Below are positions 41,044 to 49,494 of a stretch of 64,000 nt of DNA, one piece after another. The DNA comes from DATKDU01 sp035649415 (GTDB lineage: Bacteria > Planctomycetota > Planctomycetia > Pirellulales > Pirellulaceae): positions 1 to 64,000 of the forward strand of contig DASRJP010000353.1 in NCBI GenBank assembly GCA_035649415.1, written 5' to 3'. Under the pieces are notes generated by a model, which saw only the letters and a program-made list of their open reading frames with translations, did no database searches and had not been told where the DNA came from. How positions within the stretch are numbered: the stretch's first letter is position 1; each line of letters starts with the position of its first letter. Position numbers and translations under genes: made by a program.

Positions 41044-41832
41044 ATGAACGTCAACATCGGCGACATTTCGCTGCAAGTCGCACAGCGCGGCGCCGGCAAG
41101 CCGCTTGTGCTCGTTCACGGCTTCCCGCTCGACCACACGATGTGGGCCGCGCAAATGGCGGCTCTGTCCTCCAGGCATCTCGTGCTTGCGCCCGATTTGC
41201 GCGGCTTCGGCGCCAGCGGCGTCACCAGCGGCACCGTTACGATGGAGCAGTATGCCGACGACCTGGCGGCTCTGCTGGACGCGATGCAGATTCGCGAGCC
41301 GGTCACGTTCTGCGGTTTGTCGATGGGTGGTTATGTCGCGTGGCAGTTTGTAGCGCGGCATCGGCCGCGTTTGGCTCGGCTGATCCTGTGCGACACACGG
41401 GCTGCCGCCGATACTCCGGACGCGGCAGCCGGGCGACTGAAGACCGCCGAGCGTGTCCTGGCCGAAGGGGCCCAAGTGGTCGCGGACGCGATGCTCCCCA
41501 AGCTGTTTGCCCCTCAGAATCTGGCACGGAATGCCGACTACGTGCAGGCCACGCGGGAAGTCATCCTGCGGACGCCGCCGGAGGGGATTGCCGCGGCGCT
41601 GCGCGGCATGGCCCAGCGTAAAGACGTCACGTCGCAGCTCGCGACAATCGATGTGCCGACGCTCGTCCTCTGCGGGGAGCACGACGGGATCTCGCCACCC
41701 GCCGAAATGCGGCAGATCGCTGCCGCCATCCCCGGCGCCGAGTATGTCGAGATTGCCGACGCCGGCCACATGGCGCCGCTGGAGAATCCCCTGGCCGTGA
41801 ATGCCAAGATTGCGTCATTTATGGCGAATTGA
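41044..41832 (+). CDS. alpha/beta-fold hydrolase
   Basis: 262 residues from ATG 41044. The catalytic triad can be placed: Ser93 in GLSMGG, Asp214 in GEHDG, and His242 in AGHM; the oxyanion-hole HGFPLD lies at 25-30. It belongs with the small esterase/BioH-RutD-like hydrolases; the substrate is unknown. It follows the DUF2752 gene after eight bases. An upstream start at 40999 would overlap that gene and has no family support. Confidence 0.88.
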   Translation: MNVNIGDISLQVAQRGAGKPLVLVHGFPLDHTMWAAQMAALSSRHLVLAPDLRGFGASGVTSGTVTMEQYADDLAALLDAMQIREPVTFCGLSMGGYVAWQFVARHRPRLARLILCDTRAAADTPDAAAGRLKTAERVLAEGAQVVADAMLPKLFAPQNLARNADYVQATREVILRTPPEGIAAALRGMAQRKDVTSQLATIDVPTLVLCGEHDGISPPAEMRQIAAAIPGAEYVEIADAGHMAPLENPLAVNAKIASFMAN

Positions 41833-41890
41833 CTGCCAGCTTCAACTCGCCAGTCGCATTCGCCGCTAAATTTGCTGACCGCTACCGCGC

Positions 41891-42280
41891 ATGAGCAATC
41901 CGTTTGAGCCTGGGCCCTTCAATCAGCCGCCTGCGCCCCCTCCGTATCCACCGCCGCTCCCTCCGACGTACCCGTATAGTCAACCAGCGCAGCCTGCATA
42001 CGGACGGCCGCTTCCGCCGGGAACGGTCAAGAACTACCTTATCGAATCGATTCTGGCTCTGTTTTGCTGCGCCGGTATCTTTGCCATTCCCGCGATCATC
42101 TTCGCCGCCCAGGTAGACAGTCATTTACAGCAAGGAAACTACCAGGCGGCACTTGACGCGTCCAACAATGCCCGGACGTGGCTGTTTGTTGCCGTCGGGA
42201 TCGCGATTGCCGTGACACTGTGCTGCACGCTGCCCACGTGCGTGCTGTACATCGTGGCCGGGCTTGCCGGGGCGCACTAA
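41891..42280 (+). CDS. proline-rich CD225/dispanin-like membrane protein
   Basis: 129 residues. A proline/tyrosine-rich N-terminal tail (about 10-45) precedes two hydrophobic segments at about 50-70 and 95-120, with the CD225 pattern: YLIESILALFCCAGIFAIPA, then IIFAAQVDSHLQQGNYQAAL, DASNNARTWLFV. This is the fold of interferon-induced membrane proteins and their many bacterial relatives, in which one segment is a re-entrant hairpin. Bacterial function is unknown. The cysteine pair CC in the first segment matches the position that is acylated in animal members; acylation here is not implied. Confidence 0.85.
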   Translation: MSNPFEPGPFNQPPAPPPYPPPLPPTYPYSQPAQPAYGRPLPPGTVKNYLIESILALFCCAGIFAIPAIIFAAQVDSHLQQGNYQAALDASNNARTWLFVAVGIAIAVTLCCTLPTCVLYIVAGLAGAH

Positions 42281-42314
42281 CTGGCGCGCGACCGGGAACA
42301 GGTTCGCACGGCCA

Positions 42315-42854
42315 TTACGGCAGCTCGAAGACCGACTGCGTCTTCACGATCGCGTAGTCGTCCGGAAAGGTGTGGAACGCCTGGATGAGCAGATTCCGCT
42401 GCCGCGACTCGACACTGATATAGCTGATCGCCCCCAGCGCCATCCGTCCGCTGGAATCAAAGGTATGCAGCAGCCCCTCGCGCTCCTGCTCGCGCGTCAA
42501 CTCTTCCTGAAACGCCCAGAACATTTCGGGCGAGACGGTTTCGAGCTGGAAGCTCATCTGGTAAATAATTCCGCCGCGACATTCGACCTTGTCGCTGCGC
42601 TGTCCCTTCAGCCGGTAGGAGAGCAACCGTCGTCTCTCCGGGAGCGGATGCTGGGCGGAACAGGCGACCTCGGTAAGGGTCAGGCCGCGGTAACGCCAGG
42701 TGACGATGTGACCTGCGCTGGTGATGCCGATTCTCGCCGCGTAATCTCCGCGCGAGATGTTGCGGGTTTTATAGACGTCGAACAGCTCGGGGTGCAAAGC
42801 GCGCCCAAAGAGCTGAAAAGCCAGTTCGGCGACTTTCGGTCGGACTGAGAGCAC
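42315..42854 (-). CDS. orphan protein, possibly DUF2617-like
   Basis: 179 residues from a GTG at 42854 that has AAGGA eight bases upstream. A GTG at 42950 gives 32 extra residues, but those contain a perfect TATAAT on the coding strand (42929-42924), so they are more likely leader DNA. The sequence begins LSVRPKVAELAFQLFGRALH, with HPELFDVYKTRNISRGDYAA next. It reminds me of planctomycete DUF2617-type proteins, but I am not sure. No membrane segment or catalytic motif is apparent. It lies downstream of the HINT gene cluster in the same direction. Confidence 0.6.
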   Translation of the reverse strand: MLSVRPKVAELAFQLFGRALHPELFDVYKTRNISRGDYAARIGITSAGHIVTWRYRGLTLTEVACSAQHPLPERRRLLSYRLKGQRSDKVECRGGIIYQMSFQLETVSPEMFWAFQEELTREQEREGLLHTFDSSGRMALGAISYISVESRQRNLLIQAFHTFPDDYAIVKTQSVFELP

Positions 42855-42923
42855 GGCAGTCGGTTCCTTCTCAGCGTAAGTTCGAGTGAGAACTGGCGCG
42901 ACGAATGGATCAAAGATGCCCGG

Positions 42924-42952
42924 ATTATACGCTCGCCGCAAGGGGCGCACAA
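42924..42952 (-). promoter_or_regulatory. candidate promoter for the orphan gene at 42854
   Basis: On the minus strand a perfect TATAAT (42929-42924) is preceded by 17 bases and TTGTGC (42952-42947), which matches three of six -35 bases. The position, about 70 bases before the GTG at 42854, supports that start. Confidence 0.35.
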
Positions 42953-43040
42953 AGACAGATTCTACCCGCGAAGAAACGCAGGCGGATTGCCTCTTGACAA
43001 GCAGGCAAAATGCGGTTCCACACGCGAAGTGCTGTGGTCG

Positions 43041-44912
43041 TCACTCCGCTTTGAGTCCTGGCACCAGTGCGCTGGTCGCCTGTCGCGGCGTGAAATCATG
43101 CGACAGGACCTTTTGCTGCCCGACGAAGTACGTGGCAAAATCGGCGACGACGAGGTTATAGGTCACCGCATCGTTGCCCGTTTCGACAGAGACGATGGGC
43201 GTCGGCCCGCTGGCCGTGTGCAGGAGCATGCCGGACTCGAGCTGGGTGGCCCTGCGCCAGCCCTCGCCGGAGACCCAGAACACGTGTCCGCCGCTGCACT
43301 CGAATGTTTCGGCCCCGGCGGTGAACTTCACAATTTTTCCGACCGGCCGGGTCGTCGTCCGCAGCACTGGTTTGAACGAGAGTTCGCCCGTCTCGACGTC
43401 CTGTGACAGCACGAGATCGCCGCGCTGCACCTGGTCGATGGCGGTCGGCCCCCGGGCGGTCCAGACAAGCGTTCCGGCCACCAGGCACTCGCCCGAAAAT
43501 CCGCCAAAAGGAATCGTCGATTGCCCACCTGAGATGCGGGTGACGAAGTTTTGCGGCCCGGTTTGGCTACCTGTTGCCTGCTGCCCGTCCGAGGAGCGTT
43601 GTGCCGGCCGAGTCGGCCGGTCGACGAATTGACGCCGCTGGAAATCGGACTGCGTCACCAATCGCTTGGCCTCCTGCGTCTGGACCTGGTTGTAGTCATC
43701 CCACCATTTCCACCAGTCTTCGGCCTTGGCAGCCAGTTGCTGGCAGAGCGCGGTGTTCAGGACCCACGTAATACGCTCGTTGAATTGCTGAGTCCGCAGA
43801 TTCATCGCCGCAATGGACTGCTCACGCGCCAGTGCCGTGCGCTGCACATCGGCCAGCGCCCTGGCACGCGTTTCTCGTTCGATTCCCGAAGGAATGAAGA
43901 TTCGCTGGAGTTCGGTGTCCAGCACCAGTAGCTCCCGCCGATCGCTCCCTTCACGCGCGAAGGCATGCCGGTAGCCGATCCGGCCGTTGGGAAGCCGCGC
44001 GACGGCAATCCGCGAATCGACGGGGGCGACCATCAATGCCAAAAGCTCCGGCACGAAGCTGTGTGGATCGCGCTCCTTGAGGGAAGTTGCCGCCGCTTGG
44101 CGGACCGGGAGCGAGGGGTGATACACCGCGTGCCTGGCCAGCGACAAAGAGGCCTCGGGCTCCGCGATTGCCTGCAGTGCTTCGATGACGGCCAGCGCGC
44201 ATTGATCGTTCTCGGAGGACACGATTTGTTCCATCGCCCAGATCGCGCTCGGATCCTCAATCGCCAGCAGACGCGCACCGGCTGCGTCACGCCTGGCGAG
44301 AGAGTCGCTCGCCAGCCCGCGGGCGATTTCTTCCATGGTCGAGCGCCATTTGGCAAGCGACGTTTCGCGCTGGCGAGTCAGCGACCGTTCGGCTTCGATA
44401 TCCTCGCGGCTGAGCCAGAGAGGGCCGACGCGCACAAACCCAAGTTCGCGGCGAGCCGCCTCGTGATCGGGGGCCAGCTCCAGGACGCGAGACAGATGCG
44501 CTCGCTGCTGCGGGGCTAGCCCGCGCTGCCGGCACCACTGTGCCAGCGCGTACTGCCCATCGACGTTGTCTGGAAACTCGCTGCGAGCGCGGTAGTAGTC
44601 CCGCAGCGATGTCGACGACGTGGCTTCCTGGACGAAGTCCTCAATCGGCACCCAGCGGTTCCGCGCGTCCCGAATCATTCCCTGGTGCCACCTGGCCGGA
44701 GCAAACTGCGGCGCAAGCTCCTCCGCAGTTGCCAGCAAATGCTTCCGCTCGTGCGACAAACCGTAGATCTCCCGCTGTAGCGCTTCCTGGACGGCATCTT
44801 CTGCCGCCCGGCGATTGCCGTGCAGCGCCTCGGCGCAAACACACGTCGCCAGCGTCAGAATGAGCAGGTAAGTCGATGTGCAGACGAGCGCAGCGATGAT
44901 TCGTCGTGACAT
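43041..44912 (-). CDS. secreted TPR/HEAT protein with C-terminal HINT domain (copy 1)
   Basis: 623 residues; GGAGGAG precedes the ATG and a Sec leader covers about 1-28. Residues 35-180 are TPR-like (ALQREIYGLSHERKHLLATA, RVLELAPDHEAARRELGFVR). HEAT-like repeats follow to about 300 and a linker to 470. The HINT domain has Cys476 in ECLVAGTLVW, SGGH (540-543) in place of the usual TxxH, and YNLVVADFATYFVG leading to His605-Asp606. HINT domains cut or ligate their own chain; the last residue is usually Asn, here Asp. After HD only 17 residues remain (FTPRQATSALVPGLKAE), and no toxin domain. Related proteins in databases are called polymorphic-toxin-type HINT proteins; function here is unknown. 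Confidence 0.85.
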   Translation of the reverse strand: MSRRIIAALVCTSTYLLILTLATCVCAEALHGNRRAAEDAVQEALQREIYGLSHERKHLLATAEELAPQFAPARWHQGMIRDARNRWVPIEDFVQEATSSTSLRDYYRARSEFPDNVDGQYALAQWCRQRGLAPQQRAHLSRVLELAPDHEAARRELGFVRVGPLWLSREDIEAERSLTRQRETSLAKWRSTMEEIARGLASDSLARRDAAGARLLAIEDPSAIWAMEQIVSSENDQCALAVIEALQAIAEPEASLSLARHAVYHPSLPVRQAAATSLKERDPHSFVPELLALMVAPVDSRIAVARLPNGRIGYRHAFAREGSDRRELLVLDTELQRIFIPSGIERETRARALADVQRTALAREQSIAAMNLRTQQFNERITWVLNTALCQQLAAKAEDWWKWWDDYNQVQTQEAKRLVTQSDFQRRQFVDRPTRPAQRSSDGQQATGSQTGPQNFVTRISGGQSTIPFGGFSGECLVAGTLVWTARGPTAIDQVQRGDLVLSQDVETGELSFKPVLRTTTRPVGKIVKFTAGAETFECSGGHVFWVSGEGWRRATQLESGMLLHTASGPTPIVSVETGNDAVTYNLVVADFATYFVGQQKVLSHDFTPRQATSALVPGLKAE

Positions 44913-45147
44913 GGTGCTCCTCCTCTGGTAGCCGACGCCACAGGTGCTGCCGGTGAGTTTGGCAGGTTCGAGATGATCTCAGTCGCCCCTGAGATACCTT
45001 CATGCTAAGCGACGGCAAAACCGAATGTAAATACCGGCCGCCCTTGGGGGACGTTTGACCGCGCAGTGAATAGCAGCCGCGGCCGACAAGGACCTCGGCC
45101 GGATCCGTGTCACGTTCGTCAATCCGCGGTTGAAAATTATCTTTGGC

Positions 45148-46956
45148 TTACTCGGGTTTGAGTCCCGGTACGACGGCACTTGTCGCCCGCCGCAGCGTGA
45201 AGTCGTGAGACAGGATCTTCTGCTGCCCGACAAAGTACGTGGCAAAATCGGCGACGATGAGGTTATAGGTCGCCGCGTCCGAGCCGGTTTCGACCGACAC
45301 GATTGGCGCCGGCCCGCTGGCCGTGTGCAGGAGCATGCCCGATTCAAGCTGGCTGGCCTTCCGCCATCCCTCGCCGGCGACCCAGAAGACGTGTCCGCCG
45401 CTGCACTCGAAGGTTTCCGGCCCTGCGGTGAACTTCACGATCTTGCCGACCGGCCGGGTTGTCGTCCGCAGCACAGGTTTGAACGAAAGTTCGCCCGTCT
45501 CGACGTCCTGCGACAGCACGAGGTCGCCGCGGTTTACCCGTTCGACCGCGGTTGGCCCGCTGGCGGTCCACACCAGGGTGCCGGCCACCAGGCATTCACC
45601 ACCGCCGCCGCCGGTCTGGATTCCCGATCCAATCGACATTACCGGAACCGGGTCGATGATCTGCACGCGCCGATAAACCTGGCTGACCGCTTGGGTCTTC
45701 TGGTTGTCCGCGAGCCGCTCATTCTGGTCGTTCCACCACTGCCACCATGTCTCCGCCGACGGGGGGAGTTCCTGCTGCGTCGCCCGGTTGAGGACCCACG
45801 CGATCCGCTCGTTCAGCCGCAGGGTGAGGTCGTTTTGTCGTTCGGCGCCGAGGACGCGGCGGCCGGCCGTATTTCGGGCATCGGCCGCGGCCAATCCCCG
45901 CGCGCCCGCCCGGCTGCCGCCGGGCTGCGCGAACCGCTCGTACTCGGTGTCCAGGACCAGCACGTCCTGCCGATCGAACGTGTCGCGGCGAAACACTTGC
46001 CGAAAGCCGATCGTCCCGCCGGGAAGCGGCGTGGAGGCGACACGCGATTCAATCGGCGTCGTCATCATATTCACTAGCGACGGCACGTAACTGTGCAGGT
46101 CGCGTCTGGCCAGGGCGTCAGCCGCAGCCTCGCGGACCGGCAGTGACGGATAGAGAACCGCGTGGCGCGCCAGCGAGAGCGAAGCTTCCAGGTCGCGGCT
46201 TTCTGATAGCGTCCCAATCACCGCCAGCGCAGCCTCGTCGCTGACCGGGGAAACGATTCTTTCCATCGCCGCAATTGCCGAACTGTCGTGCAGGCTCAAC
46301 AGCCTGCCTTTTGCCGCGGCACGACGGCTCGTGCTCTCGCTGGCAAATGCCTTGGCAAACTCCTCCATGTCACTCCGCCAGCGGCTGACCGACTCCTCCT
46401 CCGCGCGGGCGAGCGCCTCTTCCGCCTCCATCTCGGCGCGGCTCAGCCACAGCGGCCCCATCCGCACGAACCCCAGTGCGGCCCGCGCCCCTTCGTGATT
46501 CGGATCGATCTCCAGCACGCGCGTCAAAGCAGCACGCATCTGGTCGTCGAGTCCCTCGCGGCGGCAGTACTCAGCCAGCGTAAGTTGTCCCTCGATCGTG
46601 TCCGCGGCCTTCTGCCGCGCAGCCTCGTACAGCTTGATGTTCCGCGAGCCGATGCATTGCTCGATGAAATCGTCGGCGCTCATCCAGCGTTTACGCGCAT
46701 CCTGCACGTGTCCCAGGTGCCACCTAGCCGGAGCGTACGTAGGAGCGCGCTTGGCAGCCGCTAGCAGCAGGCTCTCCCGCTCGGCCGTCAGGCCGTAGAT
46801 CTCGCGCTGTAGCGCCTCCTTGACGTCTGCCGCTGCCGCCAGACGACTCTCGCGCTTGGTCTCGGCCCAGACAGCGCTGGCCGATATGAAAACGACAATT
46901 GCAAAAACTGGAGCGAAACCAATCGCAACTTTCGCGCGCGCAAGCGTACGTACCAT
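45148..46956 (-). CDS. secreted TPR/HEAT protein with C-terminal HINT domain (copy 2)
   Basis: 602 residues from the ATG at 46956 with AGGAGGT upstream. It has the same order as copy 1: leader (about 8-32), TPR-like region, HEAT-like repeats, a linker, then HINT with Cys455, SGGH ending at His522, and His584-Asp585. The final tail (FTLRRATSAVVPGLKPE) is again 17 residues and conserved. In my hand alignment the last 149 residues differ from copy 1 at 18 positions, while the TPR/HEAT part is only about half identical. The linker before HINT is glycine-rich here (GSGIQTGGGGE) and unrelated to that of copy 1. Confidence 0.85.
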   Translation of the reverse strand: MVRTLARAKVAIGFAPVFAIVVFISASAVWAETKRESRLAAAADVKEALQREIYGLTAERESLLLAAAKRAPTYAPARWHLGHVQDARKRWMSADDFIEQCIGSRNIKLYEAARQKAADTIEGQLTLAEYCRREGLDDQMRAALTRVLEIDPNHEGARAALGFVRMGPLWLSRAEMEAEEALARAEEESVSRWRSDMEEFAKAFASESTSRRAAAKGRLLSLHDSSAIAAMERIVSPVSDEAALAVIGTLSESRDLEASLSLARHAVLYPSLPVREAAADALARRDLHSYVPSLVNMMTTPIESRVASTPLPGGTIGFRQVFRRDTFDRQDVLVLDTEYERFAQPGGSRAGARGLAAADARNTAGRRVLGAERQNDLTLRLNERIAWVLNRATQQELPPSAETWWQWWNDQNERLADNQKTQAVSQVYRRVQIIDPVPVMSIGSGIQTGGGGGECLVAGTLVWTASGPTAVERVNRGDLVLSQDVETGELSFKPVLRTTTRPVGKIVKFTAGPETFECSGGHVFWVAGEGWRKASQLESGMLLHTASGPAPIVSVETGSDAATYNLIVADFATYFVGQQKILSHDFTLRRATSAVVPGLKPE

Positions 46957-47102
46957 GGCATACCTCCTGGGGTGCAGACGACCCCCGTAACGTCGAGAAC
47001 TCGACATTTCCCGGTGTTCCTGGAATGGCCCCTGACAAGGCGCATCTTAGCGCTTTTCCGGGGGCTGTGCAAACAACAGGCGCCGAATTCCTGCCAGGCT
47101 GC

Positions 47103-48402
47103 CTAATGCGGCTTCAATCCCGGGACCAGCGCGCTGGTCGCACGCCGCAGCGTAAAGTCGTGCGCCAGGATCTTCTGCCGGCCGACGAAGTAGGTGCCAA
47201 AATCGCCCACCACGAGGTTGTACGTGGGGGCCGCTTTCCCCTCGTTCACGTTCGTCAGGTCACGCGTTCGTTGAGACGGACAATCAGCTCGTTTTGCCGC
47301 ACTGCTTCCAGCTCGCGAGCCAGCGCCGTGTTACGCAGCTCGGCCAGCGCCAGCTCGCGCGACTCTCCACGACTGCCGCCTTCCAGCGCCACGCGCATGT
47401 ATTCGGTGTCCAGCACCAGCACCTCCTGGCGATCCTGTGTCTGCCGCACGAACGTGTGTCGATAACCGATTCGTCCCGACGGCAGAGCGCCGGCCGCAAC
47501 CCGCGACTGGACCGGCGTGACCATCAAATCTAGAAGTGCCGGCACAAAACTTTAGCGGTCCCGATCGGCCAGGGCGTCTGCCGCCTGCTCGCGGACCGCA
47601 TGGGACGGGAAGTAGACCGCGTGCCGCGCCAGCGACAGCGACGCCTGGGGATGTGGGCTCAGCGCGAGGGAGGCGATGACCACCTGGGCGGCCCTTTCGC
47701 TCAGCGGCGAGATGATTTGTTCCAGAGCCGAGATCGCCTCGGGATCGGCAATCTCCAGAATGCGGTCGCCGGCCGACTCGCGTTGGTTGCGGCTGGCACT
47801 CGCAAGGTCGCGGGCGATGTCTTCCAGCCGCGGCCCCCATTTGCGCAGCGACTTCTCTCGCGCCAATGCCAGCGCCTGTTCCGACTCGATCTGCTCCCGA
47901 TTGAGCCACAGCGGCCCGCGCCGCACAAAACCCAGCGCGCTGCGGGCGGACTCGTGGTCGGGAGCCATTTCCAGGACGCGGGTCAAGGCGGCCCGCATCT
48001 GGTCGGGGAGCCCCTCGCGGCGGCAATAATCGGCCAGGGCCAACTGCCCTTCGACCGTATCGGTTGCCTCGCGGCGGGCTGCTTCATACAGCCTGACGCG
48101 CCGCGAGCTGGTCCACTGCTGGATGAAGTCTTCGATGGTGAGCCAGCTTTTTCGCGGGCCCATCACCATTCCCCGGTGCCACTGCGCCGGCGGGTACTGC
48201 GGCGCCAATTCGGCCGCGGCATTCAGCAGCCGCTGGCGTTCGTCGCACAGCGCGTAGATTTCCCGTTGTAAGGCCTCGCTGACCGCGTGTTCGGCCGCTT
48301 GGCGCGGGCAGGCTCGGCGCCAGCAGCCATCGTCAAAAGCGTTCCCATGTATCCCGCCAGCAGGAAGATTGCCCACCGCGCAGGCGCAAGCGTGGTTCCC
48401 AT
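47103..48402 (-). pseudogene. decayed TPR/HEAT-HINT paralogue (copy 3)
   Basis: The signal peptide (MGTTLAPARWAIFLLAGYMG from ATG 48402, with AGAGG upstream) is in a different frame from the mature part, so there is a frameshift near 48300-48320. The body matches copies 1 and 2 (ALQREIYALCDERQRLLNAA, RVLEMAPDHESARSALGFVR). An in-frame TAA at 47554-47552 interrupts DRDR-stop-SFVP. The frame resumes to LNERVT, then about 170 residues present in copy 2 are missing, including the linker, catalytic Cys and SGGH. The HINT end reappears in another frame (TYNLVVGDFGTYFVGRQKIL, AHD) with the conserved tail to a TAG at 47103. Three independent lesions indicate a dead gene. Confidence 0.88.
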
Positions 48403-48657
48403 GATTCTTGCCTCTCTCGAATGAGTAAATGGCCCGCAATGCTGAGAGGTCAGCAGCGCTAAGTGTTCCGCACAGGCCTCAGCCAACGGGTCGCTTTAGG
48501 ACTACGGCATGAAAGCCGCAATCAGGCACTGGACGCCGTCGCTCCGCGGCCGATCGGCCCAGCGCGTTGAATTCCCCGTGCGGCTGCGAGTACAATTCTC
48601 CCTGGCACACCCCTCCTAGACCACGCCGCCAATTACCCTCCCCTAAGGATTTCTTCC

Positions 48658-49308
48658 ATGCGCTGGTTGCTTTCCGTCGCTATCGTCGTAGCCGCTGCCA
48701 GTCTTGCCCTCGCCCAGGACAAGCCGGTTTCCGAGGAAGGCTTCGTGCCGCTGTTCGATGGCAAGACCATGACCGGCTGGCAAGGTGGTCTAGACGGCTA
48801 CGAAGTCAAGGACGGCACGATGATTTGCAAGCCCAAAGGGAGCGGCAATCTTTACACCAACAACGAATACGCCAACTTCGTCTTTCGCTTCGAGTTCAAG
48901 CTCACACCCGGCGCCAACAACGGCGTCGGAATCCGCACGCCGAAGGAAGGGGACGCAGCGTTCGTGGGAATGGAGATCCAGATCCTGGACGATGGCCATC
49001 CCAATTACAAAGGCATCAAGGACTACCAGGCTCACGGCTCGGTTTACGGCGTGATTCCCGCCAAGCGCGGCTTTCTCAAGCCCACCGGCGAGTGGAACAG
49101 CGAGGAAATCACCGTCGATGGCACGCGCGTGAAAGTGGTGCTCAACGGCGAGACGATCGTCGATGGTGACATTGCCGAGGCCCGGGAGAAAGGCGCCATC
49201 GACGGCCGGGAGCATCCAGGCCTGAAGCGCGACAAGGGCTACATTGCCTTCTGCGGCCACGGGGCGCACCTGGAATTCCGGAATATCCGGATCAAAGAGC
49301 TGAAGTAG
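48658..49308 (+). CDS. secreted DUF1080 (3-keto-disaccharide hydrolase-like) protein
   Basis: 216 residues with a Sec leader (1-19). The DUF1080 concanavalin-like jelly roll is clear: FVPLFDGKTMTGWQGGLDGY, VKDGTMICKPKGSGNLYTN, FEFKLTPGANNGVGIRTP, and EIQILDDGHPNYKGIKDYQA, ending LEFRNIRIKELK. Members bind or cleave glycans; recent work links some to 3-keto-glycoside hydrolysis. It stands alone downstream of the HINT pseudogene, divergent from it. Confidence 0.92.
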   Translation: MRWLLSVAIVVAAASLALAQDKPVSEEGFVPLFDGKTMTGWQGGLDGYEVKDGTMICKPKGSGNLYTNNEYANFVFRFEFKLTPGANNGVGIRTPKEGDAAFVGMEIQILDDGHPNYKGIKDYQAHGSVYGVIPAKRGFLKPTGEWNSEEITVDGTRVKVVLNGETIVDGDIAEAREKGAIDGREHPGLKRDKGYIAFCGHGAHLEFRNIRIKELK

Positions 49309-49494
49309 CGGTCAATCTTCGTGGAAGAGTTGACGTCTGGGCAGACTCTTTCACGCCGTGCCGCCAATCTCGCTCAGCACTGGCACGCCTACCGATGAGA
49401 CGGATGTGGCGGCGTGCCGACTTGCGGCGCGCCCGTCTGGAGCTGAGGCGCTGCTAGCAGGGACATGCTGGCAACAGTGCAAGGATGTGATGCC

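Noticed and set aside
43041..46956. Inteins in the HINT genes
   Set aside because: There is no host protein continuing after the HINT domain, no homing endonuclease, and no nucleophile after a terminal Asn. The domain is at the C-terminus.
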